Source of the DNA: Wurfbainia villosa
Lineage: Eukaryota; Streptophyta; Magnoliopsida; Zingiberales; Zingiberaceae
Assembly (NCBI GenBank): GCA_025175895.1
Contig: CM046001.1
Location: 27,414,314-27,478,313 of the forward strand
Direction of reading: 5' to 3'
DNA: 64,000 nt
Each line of letters begins with the position of its first letter. Positions within the stretch are counted from its first letter, which is position 1. A program made the translations under genes and the position numbers. The notes under the pieces were generated by a model. It had not been told where the DNA came from. It made no database searches and saw nothing but the letters and a program-made list of their open reading frames with translations. Positions 34,796 to 47,293 of this stretch are shown here, piece by piece.

Positions 34796-37700
34796 ATGTC
34801 GACAAATACGAACACTCTCTCTCTGCGCTCTATCCTTGAGAAGGACAAGCTCAATGGAGCAAATTTCCTGGACTAGTACAGGAACCTGAGAATTGCTTCA
34901 CCCAAGAAAGGAAACTGTAAGTCCTGGAGCAGCCCATTCCGGAGGCACCTTCTGCCACTGCCTTGCGAGCTGACAAAGATGCTTACAAGAAGCATCAAGA
35001 TAATGCATTAGATGTGTCATGTCTAATGCTCGCGACCATGAACTCTGAGCTTCAGAAGCAACATGAGTTCATGAATGTTTATGATATGGTTGAACATCTT
35101 CGTCAACTATATCAAGGACAAGCAAGGCACGAGAGATATGAAGTCTCTAAGGCATTGTTTGGTTCCAAAATGCAAGATGAGACTCCCGTAGGTCCATATG
35201 TACTCAAGATGATTGGGTACGTAGAAAACCTACAGAGATTGGGATTCCCTCTTGGCCAAGAGCTGGCCACTGACTCGATCTTGCAGTCTTTGCCACAAAG
35301 CTACAATCAATTTGTCATGAATTACAACATGAATGAAATTGATAAGTCACTGCCTGAGATGCTCAGCATGTTGAGAACTGCTGAGCTCAACCTTAAGAAG
35401 AGAAAATCTGACTCCGTTTTGATGGTGCAAAAAAAGAAAGACAAGGGCAAGCCTAAAGGTAAGGAAAAGTCCCAAGCCAAGGGCAAAGGCAAGGAACTGA
35501 AACCCAAAGGAGGGGTGACCAAGGAAGGGGCTTGCTTCCACTGCAAGGAAGCTGGACACTGGAAGCTAACTGCAAGGCATACCTGGAAGATCTTAAGAAG
35601 AAGAGAAGTGAGACTTCTACTTCAGGTATAAATGTTATAGAAGTCAATCTATCTATTTCTTCATCATGGGTATTAGATACCGGATGTTCATCTCACATTT
35701 GTACCAATGTACAGGCGCTGAGAAATAGCAGGGCATTGACAAAGGACGAGGTGGACCTACGAGTAGGCAATGGAGCAAGGGTTGTTGCTGTTGCTGTAGG
35801 AACTTATGATCTATCTCTGTCCTCTAGGCTTGTACTAGAATTAGATGAATGTTGTTATGTGTCTGCTTTGACTAAGAATATAATTTCAGTTTCTTGTTTG
35901 GACAAGAAAGGATTTACATTTATAATAAAGAACAAATGTTGTTCAGTTTATTTAAATGATATGTTCTATTGTAGTGCACCTCTAATGAACGGACTCTACT
36001 TTCTAGACTTAGAGAGCTCAATCTACAACATAAGTACCAAAAGGTTCAAGTCAAATGAGTTGAACCAAACCTATCTCTGACATTGTCGCTTAGGTCACAT
36101 AAATGAGAGTCGCTTATCTCAGCTCCATAAGGATGGGCTGCTAGACTCATTTGATTTTGAATCATATGAGACATGCGAGTCTTTCCTTTTAGGCAAGATG
36201 ACCAAGACTCCCTTTAGTGGACACAGCGAAAGAGCAACGGACTTGTTAGGACTTATACATAGTGATGTATGTGGCCCTTTCAATGTTGCTGCTAGAGGTG
36301 GTTACAGGTACTTCATTACATTTACTGATGACTTCAGTAGATATGGTTGTGTATCTCATAACACATAAATCAAAATCCTTTGAAAAGTTCAAAGAATTCA
36401 AGAATGAAGTACAAAATCAGCTTGGCAAGAGTATTAAGATACTTCGATCAGATCGAGGTGGTGAATACCTTAGCCATGAGTTTGGTGACTATCTAGCTGA
36501 GTGTGGGATTCTATCCTAACTCACTCCTCCTGGAACACCACAGTGGAATGGTGTATCCGAAAGGAGGAATCGTACCCTATTAGATATGGTACAATCTATG
36601 ATGAATCACACAGATCTTCCTATATCCTTTTGGGGATATGCTCTAGACACAGCAGCCTTTACCCTTAACCGTGTACCATCCAAGGCTGTGATAAAGACAC
36701 CATATACGATATGGACAGGGAGAAATCCCAAGATGTCTTTCATGAGGATTTGGGGTTGTAAGGCTTACGTTCGATGTCAATTCTCAGACAAACTGGGACC
36801 CAAATCCGATAGGTGCTATTTTGTTGGATATCCCAAGGATACAAAGGGATATTACTTCTACATTCCCAGTCAACACAAAGTGTTTGTGGCAAAGACTGGG
36901 GTTTTTCTAGAAAGGGATTTTGTTTCTAAAAAAACTAGTGGGAGTACGTTCGATTTTGAAGAAATTCAAGATTAGGACCATAGCACTGAGGCCTTGATAG
37001 AGGTTGAACAAGAACCACAAAGTGTTGTGGGTGATGAGGTTATTGCACAAAGGGTTGTGGAACAACCACCTGTTCAGGTAGACCTACCTCTTCGCAGGTC
37101 TGATAGGGTATGTCGTCATCCTGAGAGATACTCATTTCTCTTGTCTGACCATGATGACGTTATGCTCATTGAGAATGAGCCTGCCTCCTATCAGGAAGCT
37201 GTGATGAGCCGAGATTCTGAGAAATGGCTAGAGGCTATGAGATCCGAGATGGAATCCATGTACACCAACCAAGTATGGACTTTGGTTGATCCACCTGAAG
37301 GGGTCAAACTCATTGGGTGTAAGTGGGTCTTTAGGAGAAAGACTGACATGGATGGACTTACGCATACCTATAAGGGTCGATTGGTGGCTAAAGGTTTCAA
37401 GCAAATTCATGGTATTGATTATGATGAAACCTTTTCTCCAGTGGCGATGTTTAAGTCCATTCGGATCATGCTTGCTATTGCAGCATACCACGATTATGAG
37501 ATCTGGCAGATGGATGTCAAAACTGCATTTTTGAATGGAAACTTACTCGAGAATGTGTACATGACACAACCTAAGGGTTTTGAAGATCCACAACATACTG
37601 GGAAAGTATGCAAGCTGCAAAGGTCCATTTATGGGCTAAAGCAAGCCTCTCGGAGCTGGAATCTTCGATTCGATAATGCAATCAAACAGTTTGGTTTCAT

Positions 37701-38585
37701 CAAGAATGAAGATGAACCCTGTGTCTATAAGAGGGTTAATGGGAACACAATTATCTTCCTTGTATTGTATGTGGATGACGTACTACTCATTGGGAATGAC
37801 ATCCCTTCGCTACAGTCTGTGAAGACTTGGCTGGGGACGTGCTTCTCAATGAAGGACTTAGGTGAAGCAGCCTGTATTCTAGGCATCAAGATCTATAGAG
37901 ATAGATCTAAGAGATTGCTTGGCCTAAGTTAGAGTACATACATTGATACGGTATTACTACGGTTTCTTATGCAGAATTCCAAGAAGGGACTTCTGCCGAT
38001 GTCACATGGTGTGAGTCTTTCGAAGACTCAAAGTCCCTCTTCTAGAGAGGAGAGAGACCGCATGGATAAGATCCCTTATGAATCTGCTATAGGATCTATC
38101 ATGTACGCCATGCTTTGTACTCATCCTGATGTCTCGTATGCTTTGAGCATGACGAGTAGATACCAGTCAGATCTAGGTGAGCGTCGCTGGATAGCAGTCA
38201 AGAATATTCTTAAGTACTTGAGAAGGACTAAAGAATATTTCTTGATATTTGGAGGCGATGAGGAGCTAGCTGTAAAGGGTTACAGCGATGCAAGCTTCCA
38301 AACTGACCAGAATGATTATAGATCGCAGTCAGGGTTCGTGTTTTGCTTGAATGGTGGCGCTGTGAGCTGGAAGAGTTCCAAGCATGACACAGTTGCTGAT
38401 TCTACGACAGAGGCCGAATATATCGGTGCTTCTATCTCATTCGAGAGATTATCGATAGAGGAGATGTGAAGATTTGCAGAGTACCCACAGAGGCTAACAT
38501 CGCAGATCCCTTGACCAAGGCTTTGGCACAGAAAAAGCATGATGGTCACACTAGGTCATTGGGTATTAGATACTACGGTGATTAA
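34796..38585 (+). pseudogene. F gag-pol, broken
   Basis: Start ATGTCGACA at 34796. UBN2-like Gag has an early stop near 34874 and a frameshift near 34925. The zinc knuckle CFHCKEAGHWK at about 35533 is cut by a frameshift. Protease DTG lies at 35676-35684. The GAG-pre-integrase Trp codon is TGA at 36078. The integrase core (DVCGPF, SDRGGEY, NGVSERRNRTL) is frameshifted near 36345 with a stop near 36517. RT is unusually long and open (36994-37932; CKWVFRRK, QMDVKTAFLNG, YVDD at 37768-37779), with stop TAG for Gln at about 37930. RNase H (GYSDAS, DSTTEAEY) lacks roughly 150 bases near 38425, including the DNNGA-type segment that A keeps. It ends DPLTKALAQ… with stop at 38583-38585. Confidence 0.9.
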
Positions 38586-38605
38586 CACTAGTGCTAGTGG
38601 AAAAT

Positions 38606-40413
38606 TATTAGTGAAAGTCCTAGAGTCAATCATGTGATGATTGTTGTATGGACTTTATTGTATCATATTCTTATTTATAAAGGCATAGTTATTATATTTA
38701 CTTGTATTGGTGCCAAATAACTAAATATAATAACATCCTTGAGTAGTAGGTTCTTATCTATATCAATCGATTGGTTGAATCAATAATGAGATGATATAGA
38801 GAACACTACTCTTAATCATTCCTAGTCAAGTATTAACATTCAGGGACAATATTAATGCATAGAGATTAGCATGTAGGTCAACACGATGACTTGATCTCAC
38901 AAGTCATGGATATGAGATATCAAGTTGACACATGGGTATGCATTGGAGAATGTATACTGAATGACCCGCCATGAGAAAGTATCATGGATCGTTATATGAG
39001 TGTCATATACTTTCTCATGTGGCTATTAGTATGACTATTAGTCCTTAGACCTGAAGTTACCATGGTTCTCTACATAAGGAGTTGCATACTTTGGCTTCGT
39101 CAAACGTCACCCGTAAATGGGTGGACTATAAAGGCGATTACTGGTATGTAACAAATTATGCGGAGGGATGTGAGTGATGTAGATGGGATCTATCCCTCCT
39201 ATATGACGGGAGTGACATCGTTATTCTTGATAGAGTGAGACCATAAAGTGCATGACCATGCCCAAATGAGTCAATATGAGATATTGAGCTCATTTGATTA
39301 GAGTGAGTCTACTTGGAGTTCAAGATATAGATTGTACCGAGGATGACACAGTTTATGCCTCGATTGGTCAATCTAGATGTTAAGGATAGAGGGGCATTAT
39401 CACATATTGTGAGAGTCACAATTAGTAGTCACAAAGGTGATGTTGGAGCTCAACATTCTTGTAACTTGGGTAGCAATGATGTGTTGCTAGATACCGCTCA
39501 TTGCTTATGTTCCTAAATTGGTTTAGGGACATTGCCAACGTTACAAGAACCTATAGGGTCACACACAAAGGGCAATTAGATGGAGATTAGGTTCATATGA
39601 TGAACCATGAGGATTAGGTTCATAGGATGAACCAAATTGGATTAAGAGTAATCCAAATTAGACTAATTGAGTTGGACTCAATTTGATTCAAGTGTTGAAT
39701 GAGTCTAATTTAGATTTGATTCATAAAATCAATTTAAATTAATGAATAGAGATTCATTAAATTAAATTGACTTGAATCAAATGGTTGGATTTGATCAACC
39801 ATGGGAGATAAGAGGTCAAGTTTACTTGACTTGAGAGGGAAGATGAAAGGTCAAGTTTGACTTGACCAAATATCATGTCATGATGATGACTCGGCATGGC
39901 CGGCCACATCATCATTGACTTATCATGTGGTGCCACCTCATGAGGGAGACCAAGAGTCATTGGCTCTTGGAGTTACATGCATGTATGTAACCCCCGAGTC
40001 ATGAAGTGGCCGGCCACTCCATTTGATGGGTGTAATTGATTTTGGTGAGTTACTCCAACTTCATCTTCTTCCTTGGATCACCTTCTCAAGCTCTCTCATC
40101 CCTCATCTTGTCGAAATTCCTAAAGGGTGCTAGCACACTCTAAGGTATTTTTCTCCACCATTTGTCCGTGTGGATACCAATAGAGAAGTGTTCACTTGAC
40201 ACTTTTGAGTTCCGGAGAAACGTTTGGACGGGCGGGATAAGCGAAGGGCGTTGCTACGAGGGTAATACTCTCAACTTCTATATCTAAGGTAGATCTAGGT
40301 TTACTTAGCACATACATGTTTTTATTTTAATATATCTTCGCACGGATCCATGGCCGGACTTCCGGGGTTTCCGCAACGCAAAAAGCGGTTTTTCCGGCTC
40401 AGAAAGTCCAACA
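38606..40413 (+). repeat. F 3' LTR
   Basis: 1808 bp, preceded by GTGCTAGTGGAAAAT. It ends GTCCAACA at 40413. Confidence 0.93.
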
Positions 40414-40418
40414 TATAC

Positions 40419-40483
40419 CTTGTTAACCCAAGGAGCTCCAATAGGTATTGGGTTCCTAGAAGCGTGATTGATTCACGCTAGAT
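40419..40483 (+). pseudogene. X gag, C-terminal end
   Basis: It continues the X frame after F and encodes LVNPRSSNRYWVPRSVIDSR then TAG. This is the same terminal signature as in B, C and G, which confirms that gag ends here by design and not by chance mutation. Confidence 0.85.
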
Positions 40484-42063
40484 GGGTTAGGGTGTGTTAA
40501 CCCTAAGTGGATGGGTAGTTAACCTAGCCATGATGAGTTAATACATTAGGATGTGCCAATGTGTTTTAAGAAGATAAAAATGATTAAATTGGCACAATTA
40601 GGTTTTAGGAGTAATGTGTGTCATTTTGGGTTTTTGACACACTAGGGGGATAATTGGCATTAAGGCAAAAATGGACTTAATCCTAGAAATGACAATTTGG
40701 ATCTAACACTTAGGTATTCAATACCTTAGTATTTTATAATTGTCATGCTTTGTTTGCCTTGCCATGGCATGACATCATATTTATTTTTATCATATAAAAT
40801 ATCATGATCATTTTTAGGGTTATGTTTATATGTCATGTATGCTTATAATTCATTCACATGTCATGACATCATGATTATATGACATATGCTTTATTCTTGT
40901 ATCATTATGTCATAATCATCATTCATGTATAAATAAAATGAATTTAAAAACTAAGGCATGATTTAAAGTCTCATGCATAAGGCAATCAAATAATGTTGCC
41001 TAGAGATATGCATGAAACCCTAAATAACAAAGTCCCCACATCTCACTAATATTTGACTTGTATGTGTTTTACACATGTAGATACAAGTGAGATGTTTAGG
41101 AAAAAGGAATTAAAGGTTTTAAAAACACTTCGAAAATATTTTAAAAAATCTTGGTGAAGTCTATCTTTTGATAGCAATCACCATTGAATGGGATGATACA
41201 ATGAGGGCTCAATATTGAAGCTTTTCTTAACTTTTGAACTTTGTATCAATCTCAATATTTTGTGGGTAAAATAATTTTCCAATATTTTTCACCCTTAATG
41301 TTTGTGATAAGTAATGTACGTACAAAATTTCATGATTTTTCAATGTATGTATATTTACTTGTGAATTTCAGAACTTAGGTTCCGAAAACCTGACGATTTA
41401 GAAGATCGACGACCGCCATAGATGACAATGATCGATGAGGGTAGCAATGACTCGATTTCTATCGTAGTCGATCGCCAGTCGATTTCGGGTAAACCATGGT
41501 GGTTAGGCCCATGTTCAGCTATGTTTTGGTCCCATAACCACTCATAACCCTAGGACATGCTTGGGAGAGCATTAGAAATAGTGGAAATCCATTGGATATG
41601 GATTAGAAGAAGTGTTTAGGGTGAGTATCAATTTTAAGGTGGATGAGAGTTCATTGTTGAACTTTGCCTTAATTTTGATTGTTTAGCGTTCCTATTAGCT
41701 TAGGGACTCTCCAAAGACATTGTTTGGTGCAATGGTCAAGGGAGAGCAAGCCTTTAGGGGGAGATATCCATCATGGGAAGATAGATGTGTACTTTTTCCT
41801 CATGGGAGGAAAATTTGGTTGCCTCTCTTAAGTGATATGGGACTTATCACTAGAAAGATTGTAGACATGTGTGTTCCTCCAAGGGAGAGATTGTAAGATC
41901 TCATTGGGATATGAGATATTCATACCCTTGGGGAGGACCTTTTTGATGTATGTCAAAAAGGGAGAGAAGTTACCAATTGGGATAGTTAGAATTCTCATTG
42001 GGATGTGAGAATTGCCAATTGGGGATAATTGGTAGGCTTGGGTTTGAGGTTTTGTCGAACATA
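40484..42063 (+). other. X non-coding tail
   Basis: About 1.6 kb, no gene. It is colinear in the + direction with the tails of B and C read on their own strand: GTGTGTCATTTTGGG, CTTGGTGAAGTCTATC, ATCAAAG/ATAGCAATCACC, CATAACCACTCATAACCCTAGG. It contains decayed palindromes (41400-41475) and short dyads around AATTGGG/CCAATT near the purine tract (41974-42035). Confidence 0.78.
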
Positions 42064-42077
42064 AAAAAGGGGAAGAT
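42064..42077 (+). other. X polypurine tract
   Basis: AAAAAGGGGAAGAT directly before the 3' LTR. Confidence 0.88.
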
Positions 42078-43677
42078 TGTTGGTGCAATTGGCCCGGACT
42101 CGAGTTTGACTCGAGCTATATTTTGATGTTAGACAAAACGCATGACATGGGATTGTCATGGAAAGTCCAACATGGGTTGGCCACGTAAATCCAAGTGTGT
42201 AGCCTTGGTGGTGAAAAGTCCAAGCATGGGGCTTGGTGTTGGGAAAATCCAGGCATAGGGCTTGGTGTTGGAAAGTCCAACATGGGTTGACCACATAAAT
42301 CCAAGTATGTAGCCTTGGTGGTGAAAAGTCCAAGCATGGGGCTTGGTGTTGGGAAAATCCAAGCATAGGGCTTGGTGTTGAAAAGTCCAACATGGGTTGG
42401 CCATGTAAGTCCAAGTGTGTAGCCTTAGCGGTGAAAATCCAAGCATGAGGCTTGGTGTGGAAAGTCTTGAGGACTTGGCAAGTTCACTAGGCTTGGGGTC
42501 CTTGAGTCGGTAAAGGATGATATTGCGAAGCCGTGCGCTTGGTGCATCTGAGGGACCGTTGGACGAGGAGCGAATGGAGTGAGGCCCAAGGGAAGCAGAC
42601 TTCTAGGGCAAGAGATGCGAAGGATGACATTGCGAAGCCGTGCGCTTGGTGCATCCGAGGGACGTAGACCGAGGGAAGAGAGCTTTGGTGGGGAACTCCA
42701 TGAGAGATAAGGTGGACTTGGCCAAGTGGCTAAGACCGAGTGTCGGATGCTCAAACTTGGTGTTTGAGGGTTTACTCGACGGTCGGTTGCTCAAACAACT
42801 TGGTGTTTGAGGTTTTACCTGACATCAGTCGACTGACATAGGTGCCAGTCGACTGCTCCAAGTCGACTAGGGTTCGACTGGTGTTCGATCCGACCAAGGT
42901 TCGGCCGAGCAATAACCGCCGAGGATGGCGATCGACAACATCGATTGATGAGGAGATCGATCGATCGGTGTGTTTTCGCCATCAAGGTCTTCCAGTTGAG
43001 TGATCGCGGCGACCACTCGACTGATGGGATCATCAGTCGACTGATGGGCATGATCAGTCGACTGATGATGGATCCGTTGGCTTTTGGCCAGCATGGATCG
43101 AGTCGTTGTGAGACAATGGCTACAGGATCAGTCGACTGATGGTCACGATCAGTCGACTGATGGGAACGAAATCAACTCGGTGCAGGTTATAAATGGAGCT
43201 CAAGATGGAGGATTTCGCCAAGACTTTTGGGAAGACCTTGGAGGGGAATTGTTGTTGCATTCCAGACATTCAAGAGCAAACAAAAGCAAGCAACAAGCAA
43301 GTGATTAAAAGCAATCGGTGAAAAATTTTCTTTTTTATTGTATTTGTATTCTTGTTTGTACTTCGTGTATTACTATTGTAATTGTTTGTACGAGGTTTCT
43401 CCACCTCCGATGTATTGTCGATAAGGAGTTTAGTTAGTGTCGTGCGTATAACTAGAGCTCGTTGAGCTCGCCCCGTGGAGTAGGAACTATTCGGTTCCGA
43501 ACCACGTATATCGTGTGTATTTGTGTATGCTTGTATTGTTGTTAGTATTTTTATTTGTATATTTCCGCTGCGCTAACGACAATCGTAGACAAGCGACATG
43601 CGACAAACGAACGACTTCCACCGTACGACGATTAAGGACTATTCACCCCCCTCTAGCCAGCCACATACGCTCCAACA
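42078..43677 (+). repeat. X 3' LTR
   Basis: 1600 bp. The AAGTCCAA tandem repeats lie at 42160-42450, the palindrome array at 42824-43164 with replaced units at 42885-42985, and TATAAATG at 43188-43195. It ends CCAACA, followed by TSD AAGGT. Confidence 0.94.
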
Positions 43678-44646
43678 AAGGTTAGTGGGAGTGCGGTTGT
43701 ATTTCTAGTGTTATATGTCGATGACATATTGCTTATAGGAAATGATATGTATGTTCTACTGTCTATTAAAGTTTGGTTGTACAAGGTCTTCTCTATGAAA
43801 AACATAGGAGAAGCTACCTATATCCTTGGGATAAGGATCTATAGAGATAGATCGAAAATGTTACTCGGTCTTTCACAGTATATATATATAGACAGAATGC
43901 TAAAACCGTTTAGTATGTCTAAATCCAAAAAAGATTTCATACCCATGTGATATGGGATTCGCCTTTCGAAGTCTACATGTTCGTGCATATAAGACAAAAG
44001 AATTTGCATGAGTAAAATTCCTTATGCGTCAACAATAGGATCTATCATGTATGTTATGTTATGTACAAGGTCTGATGTATCGTATGCTCTGAGTGTCATG
44101 AGCAGATACCAGTTAGACCTAGGTATGGATCATTGGTGGCTATCAAGGCAATCTTTAGTATATGAAAAAGGTGATATGGTGACATATGGGTATACTGATG
44201 TCAGCTTCCATATATATAAGGATGATTCCAAATCTCAATCTGGATACATATTCACTTTGAACAGTAGCGCGTTGAGTTAGAAAAGTTCCAGACAAGATAT
44301 CGTCACTGATTCTACCACTAAGGCATAATACATTACGACTTTTGAAGCAGTAAAAAAATCAGTTTGGATCAAAAAGTTCATCTCTGAACTTGGAGTGGTT
44401 TCAACCATTGTTGAAGCATTACCATTTTACTATGACAACACTGGAGCCATCACTCAAGCAAAGGAACCAAGGTCTCACCAACGATCTGAACATGTGCTTC
44501 GGCATTATCATTTGATCAAAGAGATTGTTAGTATAAAAGAAATACAAATTGAGAAGATTCTCACTAAAAGGAACCTAACTGATCCTTTGACAAAGGCTCT
44601 ACCACAAAGCAAGTTGAGTCACATCCATGCCAATGGTATTAGATAA
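43678..44646 (+). pseudogene. Element A, right part: end of RT and RNase H
   Basis: Continues exactly from 2497: the E protein runs CVYKKVSGSAVV with no gap across the same point. YVDD is at 43714-43725, and RT continues to about 44280 with a stop near 43948. RNase H follows with GYTDVSF, DNTGAITQAKEP and HVLRHYHLIKEIV. Unlike E and F it retains the middle of RNase H, so it is the reference for their deletions. Ends DPLTKALPQ… with TAA at about 44644. Confidence 0.9.
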
Positions 44647-44677
44647 GAGACGATTGGCATTACACCAAGTGAGAGTC

Positions 44678-46639
44678 TAAGGCAATCATTTTATGATTTG
44701 TACTATTTATTGGATAAATAGTATATTCATTATTTGAGTATACATTCATTAAGTATTTAATTGGATCTTAAATTCATTTACTGAATGTCCGCAATGCGAT
44801 TCATAGAATGAGAGAAATTGCGATGGAATCACAACCAGTGAGAATTATGAATGTATTAAAATATTTCCTAGTCGATGAATCGATGAGCTCAAACATCATC
44901 GGTTCTATAAGACTAGCACATATTATACTCCTTGGTTTATCCAAGTAGTTGTTCCTTACTGGCTGGAGACATTGGGATGTTAAGAGTTAAACATGGATGT
45001 TAATTATGTTAACTAGTTTATTGGAGTGACCTGCTGTAAAAATTCATATGGTTCCCTATATATATGGATATGTCTATGAAGTTTTTACTGCAACATAAGT
45101 GTGAGTTTCCTTCGACTTTAGGCATTCAAGTCATCTTGGTCATGGAGATTTATTCTTCGACATCTTATGGAAACATCTCTTCGAGGTGTGGACCTGGGAT
45201 GATTAGGTATAAGTTGAAGTGTCCGAAAGTATTTGAATAGCCAACAGAGGATTCACTTCTCCTTGTGAAAGAGATATATATCCTATGGTCACTCATCAGG
45301 ATTGTAACTTAAAGTCTTTGGCTAAAAGCATTTACATGTTAAGAGTATGGTACTCTTGAACATATGTGGGAGTAATTTGAATTCGCAAGACAAGGAAGTA
45401 TAAATTGGGATAGGTGTGACATAATCAATCTAGTGGGGACAGACACATAGACCATGTCCTGAACCAAGTAGGTATAAGATGAGTGAAAGGAACGAAACAC
45501 GACTCATTGTAGCTGTTGAAAGGTTCAGAAGTGGTTCTGAGATCAACTGTTGATTTTTCGATTAATTGGAGATGATGATGTACTACTAAGTGTCACTCAT
45601 AATTGTTCCATAATTAATAGTTAATTATGGATGACCAATATAAATCGGGAACCTATAAGGTCACACACACTACGAGTTGTTTCCCGATAAACTTAAAACG
45701 AACTTGAGAATTGGATTCTTAGATTGGGAGAGACCAAGTCTGGTTGGACTAGATGAAGGGCAAGGATGAAAAGAGTTTCATCGAAATGGAGATGAGGATA
45801 GGTCATGTCTTATGAAGACGTATTGAACCCATGGTGGTTTAATAATGAACCAAATTGGTTTGGTTCAATGAACCAAATGGTTTGGTTTTGAACCAAAGGC
45901 TATTAGTCTGGGCTATTTGGCTAATGGTATTGGATTTGAAACTTGATCCATTAAACCAATAACAGACATATATATAGGATATGTATGGAGGAAACCCTAG
46001 CTAAGCAAGTGAGCTCTCCTCTCCTCCTCTCTAGCCATCGGTCATAAAGAAGCTGTCCACTTCCTTCCACCGCCCAAAAAGGTGTTACTGCCGGCTATCT
46101 GAGGCTCCAGAAGCCCTTCTCCGGAGTCCTCACTTGTGGAGGAACCTTCTCCGGCGATTTCCCCACCGGAAGCAATCGTTGCAGCCACCTAAAGCCTTTG
46201 GAACGATGGAAAAATATGTGCGGACAGATTCTGGCCCAAATAGTTTTTTCTCCTCGTTTGTGTTGTCTAGTTGCGTACGCCGCCGGACACAAATGTCATC
46301 TTCGCATAGAAGGCAAATACCTTTCGCGAGGATGAAACTCAAGCTTTAGAAGTCGTCTGGTGGGAGCTTAGCATAGACTCAAGGAGAGGCAAACTCCGAT
46401 GAGTTTGCGGTTGATGTCATTCCTGCTCCGCATCATCCGACAGATATAACTAGAATAAATGTTATTCTCAGTTTCAATTCATTCGTAAAATTTGTGTTTA
46501 CGCTTATGTCCGCACGTATTATATCATGCATGCATGGATGTATGTGTTGTAATAAATTAGGAATTTATTATGTATTTTTTCGCTATGCGCATTTGTGAAA
46601 TGCAACCAAGCACATATCCGTGGGCTGGATATCCCAACA
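44678..46639 (+). repeat. A 3' LTR
   Basis: Same family as E's LTR (TAAGGCAATC, TATTTGAGTATACAT, TTAATTGGATCTTAAA), but its first roughly 25 bases, including TGTTAG, are missing after GTGAGAGTC. It ends ATCCCAACA at 46639. More diverged from E than E's LTRs are from each other. Confidence 0.85.
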
Positions 46640-47293
46640 TAGTGGGAGCAAAATAAGAGTAAAGATTACAATAGGGAGAGGTTACCAATCTTTAGATGAA
46701 TCTATTCTTGGATATTTATAAGTGCGAGAGAAATGAAGAGTCTGTGGAGATCGTGATCATGATCTTCTAGGAAAGTATGTTATATTTGACTTTTTTAGTT
46801 GTTTCCCAATTTAATTGTCATTAATGATGACGGTGTCAACTACTTGACCATTGTTTGTCGGATATGGTGGTCATGGATAGGGATGTAAACGAATCAAACA
46901 TTCATGAATAAGCTTGGTGTTTGACTTGGTAAAAGCTCATTTATGTTCGTTCAATATGTATTAAAGTCAATTAAATGAGTAAGCTTGAACAATTTTATAA
47001 ATTAAAAAAAAATAAGCTTGAATACATATTAGTTCGGTTTATTAATATTTATGAACAATGTTCATAAACACTATTCGTGAATGGTGTTCGTGAACAAAAC
47101 TTATAAACTATATTCATAAATAAAAACTCATGAATCATGTTCATGATCAAACTCATTTATAAACTTATTTATGAGCTTGTTTATACTAACCAATCAAATA
47201 AAGGTTTAAATATTAAAACTTCAAACAAACAAACAAACTTAACTTAAGATCTTGATAACGTTTAAATAAGTCAAGCTTAAACAAGTTTGAATC
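46640..47293. other. AT-rich spacer with possible truncated MITE
   Basis: No gene. From about 46876 the sequence AGGGATGTAAACGAATC and repeated TTCATGAA/TTCATAAAC units resemble a non-autonomous DNA element. No matching terminal inverted repeat is seen before the LTR fragment at 47294, so this is a weak call. Confidence 0.35.

Larger units (their letters stand above)
31436..40413 (+). mobile_element. Element F: near-complete Ty1/copia retrotransposon with pol
   Basis: LTRs at 31436-33198 and 38606-40413 end GTCCAACA; the TG start is mutated to TA in both. TSD is AATAC (31431-31435) against TATAC (40414-40418), one mismatch. PBS, long leader and gag-pol are present. Its proteins are related to A and E, but the LTRs are a different family. 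Inserted near the end of X gag, same direction. Confidence 0.93.
2503..43677 (+). mobile_element. Element X: gag-only LTR retrotransposon containing nested B, C, D, E and F
   Basis: Boundaries are exact: TSD AAGGT at 2498-2502 and 43678-43682, LTR ends TGTTGG and CCAACA. The 3' LTR (42078-43677) is whole; the 5' LTR is split by element B into 2503-2734 and 28634-29926. A primer-binding site follows the 5' LTR and a purine tract precedes the 3' LTR. Once nested elements are removed the element is roughly 6.3 kb: LTR, gag, about 1.6 kb of non-coding tail, LTR. No protease, integrase or RT is present anywhere in its own sequence, so it would depend on Pol from another element. It is inserted in the reverse transcriptase of element A. 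Confidence 0.93.
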
